Shown: in pieces, positions 1 to 8,314 of the stretch
How positions within the stretch are numbered: position 1 is the stretch's first letter
Layout of the letters: each line of letters starts with the position of its first letter
NCBI RefSeq assembly: GCF_001591365.1
Contig: NZ_BCUT01000002.1
Coordinates: forward strand, 1,054,001 to 1,118,000
DNA from: Variovorax paradoxus NBRC 15149
GTDB taxonomy: Bacteria; Pseudomonadota; Gammaproteobacteria; Burkholderiales; Burkholderiaceae_C
Direction: 5' to 3'
Length of the DNA stretch: 64,000 nucleotides
Notes under the pieces: model-generated
Told to the model about the DNA's origin: nothing
What the model saw: only the letters and a program-made list of their open reading frames with translations
Database searches by the model: none
Made by a program: the position numbers and the translations under genes

Positions 1-2
1 GC

Positions 3-821
3 TGCGGCTTCCGGCAGGCGGTGGTCGGCTCGTCCGGCGGCATTGATTCGGCGCTGACGCTCGCGCTGGCGGTCGAGGCGCTGGGCGCGCAGAACGTCGT
101 CGCCATCACCATGCCGTCGCGCTTTTCCTCGGCGGGCTCGGTGGACGATTCCGAAAGGCTGTGCCGCAACCTCGGCGTGCCGCTCAAGGCGCATGCCATC
201 GCGGGCGTCGTTTCGCAGTTCGAGCAAGGCTTCGAGACGGCCTTCGGCCAAGGGCTGCAAGGCGTGGCGCTGGAAAATCTGCAGGCGCGCGTGCGCGGCA
301 CGGTCCTCATGGGCTACTCCAACAGCTTCGGCCACCTGCTGCTGACCACGGGCAACAAGTCCGAGATCTCGGTCGGCTACTGCACGCTGTATGGCGACAC
401 CAACGGTGGCCTGGGCCTGATCGGCGACCTCTACAAGACCGAGGTCTTCGCGTTGTCGCGACACTTGAACGCACAGGCCGGACGCGAGCTCATCCCGCAG
501 GCCATCCTCGACAAGGAACCCTCTGCCGAGCTGGCGCCGGGGCAGAAGGACGCCGACAGCCTGCCGCCGTATGACGTGCTCGACGAAGTCCTCAAGCTGC
601 TGATCGAAGGCGAGCGGCTCGGGGCGGAGGAGTACGCGCAGGCGCGCAGCTTCGTCGACCGGCTGCGCGCCACGCCCGGGGGCGAGGCGCTGGTCGAGCG
701 CATCCGCGGCATGGTCGCGCGCAACGAGTACAAGCGGCGGCAGTCGCCGCCCATCGTTCGGGTCAGGCCCCGGGCATTCGGCTCGGGCCGCCAGATGCCG
801 ATTGCGGCCCGCTGGAACTGA
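3..821 (+). CDS. nadE: Glutamine-dependent NAD+ synthetase, C-terminal part (5' end outside window)
   Basis: Makes NAD+ from nicotinic acid adenine dinucleotide, ATP and glutamine-derived ammonia in the cytosol. The frame is open to the left edge, so only the synthetase domain is visible and the N-terminal glutaminase domain would lie upstream. The ATP-pyrophosphatase P-loop SSGGIDSAL is at the very start. LLTTGNKSEISVGY and the YGDTNGG segment are the usual NaAD and ATP contacts. The later DKEPSAELAPGQKD stretch is typical of the family. The C-terminus ends in a basic tail. The stop lies 10 bases before the next gene, an NMN adenylyltransferase-Nudix fusion, which supports a cofactor operon. 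The GTG at 21 is an internal codon, not the true start. Confidence 0.95.
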   Translation, partial: CGFRQAVVGSSGGIDSALTLALAVEALGAQNVVAITMPSRFSSAGSVDDSERLCRNLGVPLKAHAIAGVVSQFEQGFETAFGQGLQGVALENLQARVRGTVLMGYSNSFGHLLLTTGNKSEISVGYCTLYGDTNGGLGLIGDLYKTEVFALSRHLNAQAGRELIPQAILDKEPSAELAPGQKDADSLPPYDVLDEVLKLLIEGERLGAEEYAQARSFVDRLRATPGGEALVERIRGMVARNEYKRRQSPPIVRVRPRAFGSGRQMPIAARWN

Positions 822-831
822 GGATGACAAG

Positions 832-1908
832 ATGACAAGCACGAACAAGGCGCCCGATGTCGCCGTCTACATCGGACGCTTCCAGATCTTCCACAACGCC
901 CAGCTGGCGCTGCTGCACCGCGCGCTCGCCGCCGCGCCCGAGTGCGTGGTGGTGCTCGGCTCGGCCTTCCAGGCGCGCACGCCGCGCAATCCCTTCACCT
1001 GGCAAGAGCGCGCCGAGATGATCCGCGTCGCGCTGCCGGAAGCGGAGCGCCAGCGGCTGAAGTTCCTGCCGGTGCGCGACCACTACGACTCCGCGCGATG
1101 GGTCGCGGCGGTGAAGCAGGGCCTGGCCCGGCTGCATCCCGGCCAGCCGTCGGTCGTGCTGGTCGGGCACCTGAAGGATGCGACCAGCAGCTACCTGCGC
1201 GACTTTCCCGGCTGGGCGCTCGACGACGCCGGGCGCCGCGGCGACATCCATGCGAGCGCGCTGCGCGACGCCTATTTCGGGGCGGCCCACGATGGTTCGC
1301 TGGAGCCGGCCTTGGCAGCCCTCGCCGGCCAGGCGCCGGAGAGCACGCTGCAGTTCCTGCGCGCCTGGGCCCGCCTGCCGCCTTATGCGGTGCTGGCGCA
1401 GGAATGGGAGAGCCTGCGCCGCGAGAAGGCGCTGTGGGCCGGCTCGCCGTACCCGCCGGTCTTCGTCACGGTCGATGCGGTCGTCCAGTGCGGGCGCCAG
1501 GTGCTGCTGATCCGGCGCGGCCGCTCGCCTGGCAAGGGTTTGTTCGCGGTGCCGGGCGGTTTTCTCGAGCCGCGCGAGACCGTGTGGCAGTCGGCCTTGC
1601 GCGAGCTGGAAGAGGAAACCGGCCTGCGCCTTCTGGACAGCGACATCGAAGCCGCCTTCAAGGCGGTGCAGGTGTTCGACCACCCCGACCGCAGCCAGCG
1701 CGGCCGCGTCATCACCCACGCGCACTGGTTCGACCTGGGCCCGCGCCGCCCGCCCGAACTGACCGCCGGCGACGACGCCGCGGACGCCCGGTGGGTGCCC
1801 ATCGACCAGCTGGCCGGCATGGAGGACCAGTTCCATGACGACCACTTCCACATCCTCGATTTCTTCTTCGGGTTGACCGCGGACAACGCGCAGGGCGGTA
1901 CCGCATGA
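832..1908 (+). CDS. Bifunctional NMN adenylyltransferase / Nudix hydrolase
   Basis: A 358-residue fusion. The N-terminal NadM-type nucleotidyltransferase (about 10-190) would join NMN to AMP to make NAD+. The C-terminal Nudix domain (about 205-350) would cleave ADP-ribose. The nucleotide-binding start reads GRFQIFHNAQ where the family normally has GRFQPFHxGH, so the second histidine of the HxGH signature is not present. KDATSSYL matches the later NadM motif. The Nudix box is complete around 241-263, with GGFLEPRE and RELEEETG. The ATG at 832 was chosen over the TTG at 802 because it follows an AGGA and avoids overlapping nadE. It overlaps the next gene by ATGA. The architecture is like Synechocystis slr0787; the order suggests NAD turnover and salvage. 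Confidence 0.9.
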   Translation: MTSTNKAPDVAVYIGRFQIFHNAQLALLHRALAAAPECVVVLGSAFQARTPRNPFTWQERAEMIRVALPEAERQRLKFLPVRDHYDSARWVAAVKQGLARLHPGQPSVVLVGHLKDATSSYLRDFPGWALDDAGRRGDIHASALRDAYFGAAHDGSLEPALAALAGQAPESTLQFLRAWARLPPYAVLAQEWESLRREKALWAGSPYPPVFVTVDAVVQCGRQVLLIRRGRSPGKGLFAVPGGFLEPRETVWQSALRELEEETGLRLLDSDIEAAFKAVQVFDHPDRSQRGRVITHAHWFDLGPRRPPELTAGDDAADARWVPIDQLAGMEDQFHDDHFHILDFFFGLTADNAQGGTA

Positions 1909-2810
1909 AAGACCAGGAGCGATACCGCGGCTGCCTCCTCGGGCTCGCCTGCGGCGATGCGGTGGGCACGACCGTCGAGTTCATGCCGCGCGGAACTTTC
2001 GAGCCCGTCACCGGCATGGCTGGCGGCGGCCCATTCAGGCTGGAGCCGGGCGAATGGACCGACGACACCTCGATGGCGCTGTGCCTGGCAACGAGCCTGG
2101 TCTGGCGGCGCGGCTTCGATGCCGTCGACCAGATGAACCGCTACTGCAACTGGCGCAGCGTCGGCTACCTGAGCAGCAACGGCGAGTGCTTCGACATCGG
2201 CATCACGGTGGCCACGGCGCTGGACCGCTACCTCGTGACCCGCGATCCGTTCGCTGGCGACCCCGACCCCAGGACGGCCGGCAACGGCGCGCTGATGCGG
2301 CTCGCACCGGTCCCGATGTACTTTCGCGCCAGCGCGGACCACACCTTCCGGTTTGCCGGCGAAAGCACGCGAACCACGCATGGCGCGTGCGAAGCCATCG
2401 ATTGCTCGCAGCTCTTTGCGCTGCAACTGCGGGCAGCGTTGATGGGCGCAAGCAAGGAGCACATTCTTGCAACCGCAGTCCCCGAACCCCTGTCCGACAA
2501 GGTCGCAGCCATCGCGTCGGGTGGCTACGTCGGCAAGCCGCGCGAGGCCATCAAGGGATCGGGATACTGTGTCGATTCGCTCGAGGCGGCCCTTTGGTGC
2601 TTCTTCGGCACCGGGTCGTTCGAGGATGCCGTGCTGGCCGCGGCCAACCTGGGAGACGATGCCGACACCACGGCCGCGATCTGCGGGCAGCTGGCCGGTG
2701 CGCACTACGGCGCGTCTTCCATTCCGCCAGCCTGGCTCGAGCGATTGGCCCTGCGCGGCGACATCGAAGGCCTCGCCGATCAACTGCTGGAAGGCGCCGG
2801 GCCGTCCTGA
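1905..2810 (+). CDS. ADP-ribosylglycohydrolase (DraG/ARH family)
   Basis: A 301-residue cytosolic enzyme expected to remove ADP-ribose from proteins or small molecules using a dinuclear metal site. Metal-binding motifs visible are GLACGDAVG near residue 15, WTDDTSMAL near 50, GNGALMR near 125 and NLGDDADTTAA near 247. These are the standard ARH positions. It starts inside the stop of the NMN adenylyltransferase-Nudix gene (ATGA), which implies translational coupling. Released ADP-ribose could be cut by the upstream Nudix domain, and the nucleotide returned to NAD by the same protein and NadE. The exact substrate cannot be read from sequence. Confidence 0.9.
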   Translation: MKDQERYRGCLLGLACGDAVGTTVEFMPRGTFEPVTGMAGGGPFRLEPGEWTDDTSMALCLATSLVWRRGFDAVDQMNRYCNWRSVGYLSSNGECFDIGITVATALDRYLVTRDPFAGDPDPRTAGNGALMRLAPVPMYFRASADHTFRFAGESTRTTHGACEAIDCSQLFALQLRAALMGASKEHILATAVPEPLSDKVAAIASGGYVGKPREAIKGSGYCVDSLEAALWCFFGTGSFEDAVLAAANLGDDADTTAAICGQLAGAHYGASSIPPAWLERLALRGDIEGLADQLLEGAGPS

Positions 2811-3032
2811 GCCGGCCCCGCAGGGCCACTGTCTGCATCCACATGCACTGAAGTGCGCCCCATCGCTCGACATTTGGCGGCCCCGGCCGAGCGTGAATCT
2901 CCGCTTTTCACTTCGTGTGGTTTCCCCCAGCGTGGAAATCGCTTTGAAGATGCAACATCGTGCAGCCCTGGCGCGCCGGGGCTCGGGCGGATGAATCTTC
3001 ATCTGCAGTTTATTTCCAGTCTGGAGACCACG

Positions 3033-4862
3033 ATGGCCGTCAAAAGATCAGGCGCTTCCAAAGCCGCCACTTTCTGCTGCATTGCAGCACTCGTCACGGC
3101 CTGCGGAGGCAGCGGTGGCCCTCGCGGCTTTCCCATCGTGGGCGTTCCGCCGGACACCGGCGCACCGCCAGCGCAGAAGCTGGCCTGCGACGACAGCATG
3201 AAGACCCGCTTCGCGCCCGATGCGTCGACCACGGTGCTGCTGGTCAAGGCCTTCAAGAAAGGGGAGGCGCTGCTGCTGACGGGCGCCGCATCGCCGAGCA
3301 CGCCCATCGCGCAGAACGACCTGTGCTTCGTCAAGCTCAATGTCGGCCCGGGCAACCCGGGCGTGGCCGGCGCGCCCTCCACCTCGCCAGGCATCGGCAT
3401 CGAGATCTGGCTGCCCACGGCGGCCAACTGGAACAGGCGCATCCATGTGAAGGGCGGCGGCGGCTGGGCCGGCGGCACCCATGGAATCCTCACCGGCATC
3501 ACGCCGGTCTCCGGCAGCGCCGGTTCGGCCAGCGACACCGCGGGCGTGGAGGGTGCCGTTTCCGCCACCACAGACACCGGCCATGCCATCAGCAACGGCT
3601 CCTTCGCGATGAACCCCGACGGCACCGTCAACACGATTTTGTGGAAGGACTTCTCGGAGCGCGGCATCCACGAGATGGCCGTCAAGACCAAGGCGCTGGC
3701 CAAGGCCTACTACGGCGAAGACGCGAAGTACGCCTACTGGAACGGCTTCTCGACAGGAGGGCGGCAGGGGCTCAAGGAGGCCCAGGCCAACCCCGCCGAC
3801 TTCGACGGCATCCTGGCCGGCGCGCCCGCCAACAACTGGACCCGGTTCATCACGACCGAGCTCTATCCGCAGATCGTGGTCCAGCGCGACCTGGGCGGCG
3901 TGGCGATCACGGCGGACCAGCACACCACGGTCTCGAATGCCGCGATCAACGCCTGCGACATGGTCGGCGGCGTTCACCTGGGCTATGTGCCGGACCCTGC
4001 CGCCTGCCGCTACGACCCGACCATCGACGCGGCCGTGATCTGCACCGCCGATGGCGGCAGCAACGCCACCGCAGGCTGCGTGAGCCCGGCCCAGGCGCTC
4101 GCGTTCAACAAGTTCTGGTACGGCCAGACGGCCGACGGCTCGGTGCCCAGCCCCGCGGCCGACAACGGCTTCGCGGCCGCCACTGCGCCTGCGCAGAAGT
4201 GGTACGGACTGGCGCGCGGCGCCAGCCTCATGGGCCTGGCCGGCGCCACGCCATTCCCCATCTCCAGCGACATGGTCGCGCTCGAACTGCAGGATCCGAC
4301 GATCGCGACGCCCAGCTTCCTCAACGCCACCGGCAATGGCGCCGACCGCTGGAAATCGCTCACGTACGCGCAGCTCGCCAACGCCTGGGACCGCGGCGTG
4401 GCGCTGCAAGGCGCGTTCGCCAACATCAACACCGACAGCGCCGACCTGAGCGCGTTCCGCGACCGCAAGGGCAAGCTGATCTCCTATCACGGCCTGGCCG
4501 ACACCTTGATCCCGCCGCAAGGCACGATCAACTACTACAGCCGCGTCGCCGCGCAGATGGGCGGCGTGGCGGCCACGCAGGGCTTCTACCGGCTCTACCT
4601 CGTTCCCGGCATGGGCCACGGCTTCAGCAACGGCACGTCGAATGCCAATGCGAATCCTCCGCTGCCGACCAACGCGCAGCTCTACGAACTGCTGACCGCC
4701 TGGGTGGAAAAGGGCATCGAGCCGCCGGCGCGCGTGGAAGTGGCGACGGTGGCCAGCGCCAGCTTTCCGGCCGTGAAGTCGCGCCCGCTGTGCCTCTATC
4801 CGCTCAAGGCGAACCACACCTCGGGCGACCCCAACCTGGCCGCGAGCTACAGCTGCTCCTGA
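3033..4862 (+). CDS. Tannase/feruloyl esterase family lipoprotein
   Basis: A 609-residue alpha/beta-hydrolase expected to split esters of phenolic acids outside the cytoplasm. The N-terminus has a lipoprotein signal ending in VTAC (Cys about 24), then a Gly/Ser-rich linker. The ATG at 3033 follows a GGAG and gives this signal. The nucleophile motif is NGFSTGGRQG with Ser near 239, the acid is in HGLADTLIPP near 490, and the histidine is in GMGHGFSNG near 529. Family members usually carry Cys before the serine and Cys after the histidine (the CS-D-HC disulfide). Here these are Phe and Gly, so the bond is lost on both sides. It stands alone, with a two-component system 65 bases downstream. Confidence 0.85.
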   Translation: MAVKRSGASKAATFCCIAALVTACGGSGGPRGFPIVGVPPDTGAPPAQKLACDDSMKTRFAPDASTTVLLVKAFKKGEALLLTGAASPSTPIAQNDLCFVKLNVGPGNPGVAGAPSTSPGIGIEIWLPTAANWNRRIHVKGGGGWAGGTHGILTGITPVSGSAGSASDTAGVEGAVSATTDTGHAISNGSFAMNPDGTVNTILWKDFSERGIHEMAVKTKALAKAYYGEDAKYAYWNGFSTGGRQGLKEAQANPADFDGILAGAPANNWTRFITTELYPQIVVQRDLGGVAITADQHTTVSNAAINACDMVGGVHLGYVPDPAACRYDPTIDAAVICTADGGSNATAGCVSPAQALAFNKFWYGQTADGSVPSPAADNGFAAATAPAQKWYGLARGASLMGLAGATPFPISSDMVALELQDPTIATPSFLNATGNGADRWKSLTYAQLANAWDRGVALQGAFANINTDSADLSAFRDRKGKLISYHGLADTLIPPQGTINYYSRVAAQMGGVAATQGFYRLYLVPGMGHGFSNGTSNANANPPLPTNAQLYELLTAWVEKGIEPPARVEVATVASASFPAVKSRPLCLYPLKANHTSGDPNLAASYSCS

Positions 4863-4927
4863 GTTGCCCCGTCTCCCCGGGCATTGCGGTTAGCATATTC
4901 GGCTGCATACGGCCGGGGCGAGAATCA

Positions 4928-5602
4928 ATGCGGATACTGCTGGTGGAAGACGACAAGGTGCTGGCCGACGCGCTCTCGCGCGCGCTGGTGCAGTCCGCCC
5001 ACGCGGTGGACATCGTCTCCACCGGCGAAGAGGCCGACCATGCGCTCGCGCTCGGCATCTACGACCTGGCGATCCTCGACATCGGCCTGCCCAAGCTCAG
5101 CGGGCTGGACGTGCTGCGGCGGCTGCGCGCCCGCAAGTCCACCATGCCGGTGCTGATGCTGACCGCCTTCGACACCCTGCAGGACCGCGTGCGCGGGCTC
5201 GACCTGGGCGCCGACGACTACCTGGCCAAGCCCTTCGACCTGCCGGAGCTGGAAGCACGCGTGCGCGCGCTGCTGCGCCGAAGCACCAATTCCACGCCGT
5301 ACCTCGAGCACGGCCTGCTGCGCTTCGACACGGTGGGCCGGCGCGTGTTCTACGACAAGAAGCCGCTGGACCTGTCGCCGCGCGAGCTCGCCGTGCTGGA
5401 GCTGCTGATGATGCGCGAGGGTCGCGTAGTGGGCAAGGAGCAGATGGTCAACCATCTCTACGGATGGGGCGACGAGGTCGGCGACAACGCGATCGAGGTC
5501 AACGTCTACCGGCTGCGCAAGAAGCTCGAGCCGCTCGGATGCGAGATCCGCACCGTGCGCGGCATGGGCTACCTGATGGACCGCGGCGATGCGCAAACCT
5601 GA
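4928..5602 (+). CDS. OmpR/PhoB-family response regulator (TctD-like)
   Basis: A 224-residue response regulator. The receiver domain (1-115) has the acidic pocket VEDD, the phosphorylated Asp51 in LAILDIGLP, and Lys in YLAKPF. The C-terminal winged helix (about 125-220) has the usual LSPRELAVLELLM and RTVRGMGYL segments. Its stop overlaps the start of the downstream sensor kinase by 14 bases, so the two are co-expressed partners. The kinase has the TctE-type extracytoplasmic domain, which points to control of tricarboxylate or other organic acid uptake. Target genes are not shown by the sequence. A ladder of direct repeats just past the kinase gene could be one target. Confidence 0.92.
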   Translation: MRILLVEDDKVLADALSRALVQSAHAVDIVSTGEEADHALALGIYDLAILDIGLPKLSGLDVLRRLRARKSTMPVLMLTAFDTLQDRVRGLDLGADDYLAKPFDLPELEARVRALLRRSTNSTPYLEHGLLRFDTVGRRVFYDKKPLDLSPRELAVLELLMMREGRVVGKEQMVNHLYGWGDEVGDNAIEVNVYRLRKKLEPLGCEIRTVRGMGYLMDRGDAQT

Positions 5603-6980
5603 GCCCAGGCTGCAGCGCAAGCTGCTGGCCTGGCTGCTCGGTCCGCTGGCCGTGCTGCTGGTGCTGGACACCGGCGCCGCCTACTGGAACTCGCTGCGTT
5701 TTTCCAACCTCGCCTACGACCGCGCGCTGTACGAGATCGGGCGCGAGATCGTGCTGCACGTGAAGCTCGACGGCCTGCAGCCGCGGCTCGACCTGTCCGA
5801 GGCCGCGGGCAACATCCTGCTGCTCGACCAGGACGACCTGCTCTTCTACCGCGTGGCCAGCGAGGACGGCAAGGCGCTGGGCGGCGATGAAGAAATGCCG
5901 CCGCCGCGCCCCGGCGACCCCGCCAGGCCGCGCTTCTACCGCGACACGGTGCGCGGCGAGCCGGTGCGGATGCTGGTGGCCTCGATGCCCATCGGCGGCA
6001 ACCCCGAGGCGCCGATGGTGCAGGTGCAGGTGGCCGAAACGCTGCACAAGCGCACCCATCTTGCGTGGGAGATGCTGGCCAACGTGGTGGTGCCGCAGCT
6101 GCTGCTGATCGTGATGGCCACGGCGGTGGTCTGGTTCGGCATCTCGCGCGGGCTCGAGCCGCTGCAGCGGCTGCGCCGCGCGGTGTCGGACCGCTCGCAC
6201 CTGGACCTGAGCCCGATCGACATCCACGACGTGCCGGGCGAGGTGCGGCCGCTGGTGGACGAGGTCAACGAGCTGATGGCGCGGCTCGGCCGCACCTTCG
6301 ATTTCCAGAACCGCTTCGTGGCCGACGCCGCGCACCAGCTGAAGACGCCCGTGAGCGGCCTGAAGGCGCAGATCGAACTGGCGCTGCGCGAGAGCGACCC
6401 CGAGCGCGTGCGCCATTCGCTTGCGCAGCTCTACATCAGCGCCGACCGGCTCTCGCGGCTGGTGCGCCAGCTGCTTTCGCTCGCGCGCAACGAGCCCGGC
6501 GCGCTCGACGCCATGCAGCTGCAGCCGCTGGACCTGAACGCCTACGCGCTGGAGGTCAGCATGGACTGGGTGCCGCAGGCGCTCAAGCGCGACATCGACC
6601 TGGGTTTCGAAGGCGCCGAGCATCCGCTGGTGATCAACGCCGACCGCGACCGGCTGCGCGAGCTCATCAACAACCTGATCGACAACGCGGTGCGCTACAG
6701 CCAGGCGGGCGGCCGCGTGACCGTGCAGGTGGGCCAGAGCGACAGCGACCAGTGCCGCCTGGCCATCAGCGATGACGGTCCCAGCGTGCCGGTGGAGGAG
6801 CGCGCGCGCATCTTCGAGCGCTTCCACCGCCTGCTCGGCACGCAGGAGGACGGCAGCGGCCTGGGCCTGGCGATCGTCAGCGAGATCGCCACGCTGCACG
6901 GCGCGCGCATCACGCTGGAAGAAGACATCGACGGCGTGGGCAACACCTTCAGCGTCTTCTTCCCGCTGCGCCAAGCCTGA
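5589..6980 (+). CDS. Sensor histidine kinase (TctE-like, 2CSK_N domain)
   Basis: A 463-residue membrane kinase. The first membrane helix spans about 10-30. A periplasmic 2CSK_N-type domain follows (about 31-165), then a second helix (about 168-190), HAMP, and the dimerisation domain with DAAHQLKTPVSG (phospho-His near 250). The ATPase domain shows NNLIDNAVRYS, ISDDGPSVP and GSGLGLAIV. It overlaps the response-regulator gene, as in tctDE pairs. Known relatives sense citrate or other tricarboxylates and activate TTT transporters. The ligand here is an inference. Two orphan TctC/Bug receptors elsewhere in the window are possible regulon members. Confidence 0.92.
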   Translation: MRKPEPRLQRKLLAWLLGPLAVLLVLDTGAAYWNSLRFSNLAYDRALYEIGREIVLHVKLDGLQPRLDLSEAAGNILLLDQDDLLFYRVASEDGKALGGDEEMPPPRPGDPARPRFYRDTVRGEPVRMLVASMPIGGNPEAPMVQVQVAETLHKRTHLAWEMLANVVVPQLLLIVMATAVVWFGISRGLEPLQRLRRAVSDRSHLDLSPIDIHDVPGEVRPLVDEVNELMARLGRTFDFQNRFVADAAHQLKTPVSGLKAQIELALRESDPERVRHSLAQLYISADRLSRLVRQLLSLARNEPGALDAMQLQPLDLNAYALEVSMDWVPQALKRDIDLGFEGAEHPLVINADRDRLRELINNLIDNAVRYSQAGGRVTVQVGQSDSDQCRLAISDDGPSVPVEERARIFERFHRLLGTQEDGSGLGLAIVSEIATLHGARITLEEDIDGVGNTFSVFFPLRQA

Positions 6981-7003
6981 ACAGTGCCGCCCAGGCCGGC
7001 CCT

Positions 7004-7065
7004 GTAAGCTGGCTGACAGCTGGGGGACATGTGGCTGACAGCCAGCCGGCAGAAAGGTGACAGCG
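7004..7065 (+). repeat. Three TGACAG direct repeats at 22-bp steps upstream of terC
   Basis: TGACAG lies at 7015-7020, 7037-7042 and 7059-7064, exactly 22 bp apart. The first two are identical over TGGCTGACAGC (7011-7021 and 7033-7043). Weaker copies fall at the 11-bp midpoints (GGACAT at 7026, CGGCAG at 7048) and one step upstream (TGTAAG at 7004). On the minus strand this reads CTGTCA every 22 bp, like the 11-bp-phased repeats bound by PhoB/OmpR-family regulators. It lies between the kinase stop and the terC start, so it may be a regulator platform for terC. Confidence 0.5.
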
Positions 7066-7132
7066 CCGGCCCGTAGCCTCGAACACGTCGGAACCGCCGT
7101 GGTTCCGCGTCCACTTCGAGGAGACACCCCCC

Positions 7133-7828
7133 ATGTCGTTTTTGACCAGTCCGGATTTCTGGATTGCCCTGTCGCAGATCATCCTGATCAACATCGTCCT
7201 GAGCGGCGACAACGCCGTCGTCATCGCGATGGCTTCCCGCTCGCTGCCGCCTGCCCAGCAGAAGAAGGCGATCCTGTTCGGCAGCATGGGCGCCATCGTG
7301 CTGCGCGTGGTGCTGACCTTCTTTGCGGTCTACCTGCTGACGCTGCCCTACCTCAAGCTGGTGGGCGCCGCGCTGCTGTTCTGGATCGGCATCGGCCTGC
7401 TCAAGGGCGATGACGGCGAAGAGAACCTGGAAGGCCATTCGAGCCTGGCTGCGGCCATCAAGACCATCGTGGTCGCCGACCTGGTCATGAGCCTGGACAA
7501 CGTCGTCGGCGTTGCCGCCGCGGCCAAGGGCAACGTGCCGCTGCTGGTGTTCGGCCTCGTGATCAGCATTCCGCTGATCATCTTCGGCAGCACGCTGATC
7601 CTCAAGCTGATGGACCGCTTCCCGATCATCATCACGCTCGGTGCCGCCCTGCTGGGCTGGGTGGCCGGCGAAATGGCGATGTCGGATCCGTCGATCGCCG
7701 GCTGGGCCGCGAGCCAGCATGCGCTGCACACGATCGTGCCCGCGATCGGCGCCATCTCCGTCGTGGCGATCGGCAAGTGGCTGACCAGCCGGCAACAGCA
7801 GCCGGAACCCGCCAACCAGTCGGCCTGA
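7133..7828 (+). CDS. TerC-family integral membrane protein (YjbE-type)
   Basis: A 231-residue protein with about seven hydrophobic segments. It has the family hallmarks NIVLSGDNAVVIAMASR near 19-35 and VVADLVMSLDNVVGVAAAA near 116-134. Each motif contains the acidic residue thought to bind metal in the membrane. TerC proteins are linked to manganese export or to metalation of exported enzymes; the ion here is not determined. A GAGGAG ribosome site precedes the ATG. The universal stress protein gene starts 13 bases after its stop, so the two form an operon. I looked for a yybP-ykoY Mn2+ riboswitch in the leader and did not find one. Confidence 0.9.
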   Translation: MSFLTSPDFWIALSQIILINIVLSGDNAVVIAMASRSLPPAQQKKAILFGSMGAIVLRVVLTFFAVYLLTLPYLKLVGAALLFWIGIGLLKGDDGEENLEGHSSLAAAIKTIVVADLVMSLDNVVGVAAAAKGNVPLLVFGLVISIPLIIFGSTLILKLMDRFPIIITLGAALLGWVAGEMAMSDPSIAGWAASQHALHTIVPAIGAISVVAIGKWLTSRQQQPEPANQSA

Positions 7829-7841
7829 AGCAGGTGTCGGC

Positions 7842-8276
7842 GTGAGACGGCGCATTCTGGTCCCCATCGACCCGACCGAGCCGGCCCGCACGCGCGCGGC
7901 CATCGAGCAGGTCGTGTGCATCTGCCGGCAGGAGCCGGCGGCTGTGCGGCTCTTGCGGGTGCAACCCGTGGTCTCCGGCCACGTCGCGATGTTCTTCGAC
8001 CCGCAGGAGCTGCGCGAGCTGCAGCAGAGCGCGGGCGCCGAGGAACTGCAGTTCGCGCAGAACCTGCTCGCGATGTCGGGCGTGTCCTGCAGCAGCACCG
8101 TGGCGATCGGCCGCAGCGCCGAGACCATCGTTGCGGCGGCCCGCGACTTCGGCTGCGACCGCATCGTCTTCGGGCGCGACGAGCCCAGCCTTGCGGGGCG
8201 CATCTTCGGCTCGCTCGCGCAGCAGGTGCGCCAGCTGCTCGGCGCGAGCGGCGACCTGCAGGTCATCGGCTCCTGA
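7842..8276 (+). CDS. Universal stress protein family (UspA-like)
   Basis: A 144-residue soluble protein with the Rossmann-like USP fold. It opens with the ILVPIDPTE strand and ends with an ATP-loop region around FGRDEPSLAGRIFGSLAQQV. In ATP-binding members this region reads G2xG9G(S/T). Here the loop is altered (GRDEPSLAGRIFGS), so nucleotide binding is uncertain. The start is a GTG. The gene is read with terC 13 bases upstream and faces a minus-strand gene across a GC hairpin. It probably supports the same membrane or metal stress response. Confidence 0.8.
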   Translation: MRRRILVPIDPTEPARTRAAIEQVVCICRQEPAAVRLLRVQPVVSGHVAMFFDPQELRELQQSAGAEELQFAQNLLAMSGVSCSSTVAIGRSAETIVAAARDFGCDRIVFGRDEPSLAGRIFGSLAQQVRQLLGASGDLQVIGS

Positions 8277-8287
8277 CGCATGGCGGC

Positions 8288-8308
8288 GGCGGCGCCGCGC
8301 GCGCCGCC
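8288..8308. terminator. GC hairpin between convergent genes
   Basis: An 8-bp perfect stem, GGCGGCGC (8288-8295) and GCGCCGCC (8301-8308), with a 5-base loop. It sits between the convergent stops at 8276 and 8315. There is no T-run, so it may only slow polymerase. A role as a shared terminator is inferred from its place. Confidence 0.4.
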
Positions 8309-8314
8309 GTCACG

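Noticed and set aside
2960..5602. One 880-residue protein in the frame of the response regulator
   Set aside because: The first two thirds are an Arg/Gly-rich shadow of the tannase-family gene. The real protein begins at the ATG at 4928.
7004..7065. Mini CRISPR array
   Set aside because: Only three 6-11 bp words at 22-bp spacing, no spacers of normal length and no cas genes.
6981..7132. yybP-ykoY manganese riboswitch before terC
   Set aside because: The GGGGAGUAG-like core and paired stems are not visible. The leader is better explained by the 22-bp-phased direct repeats.
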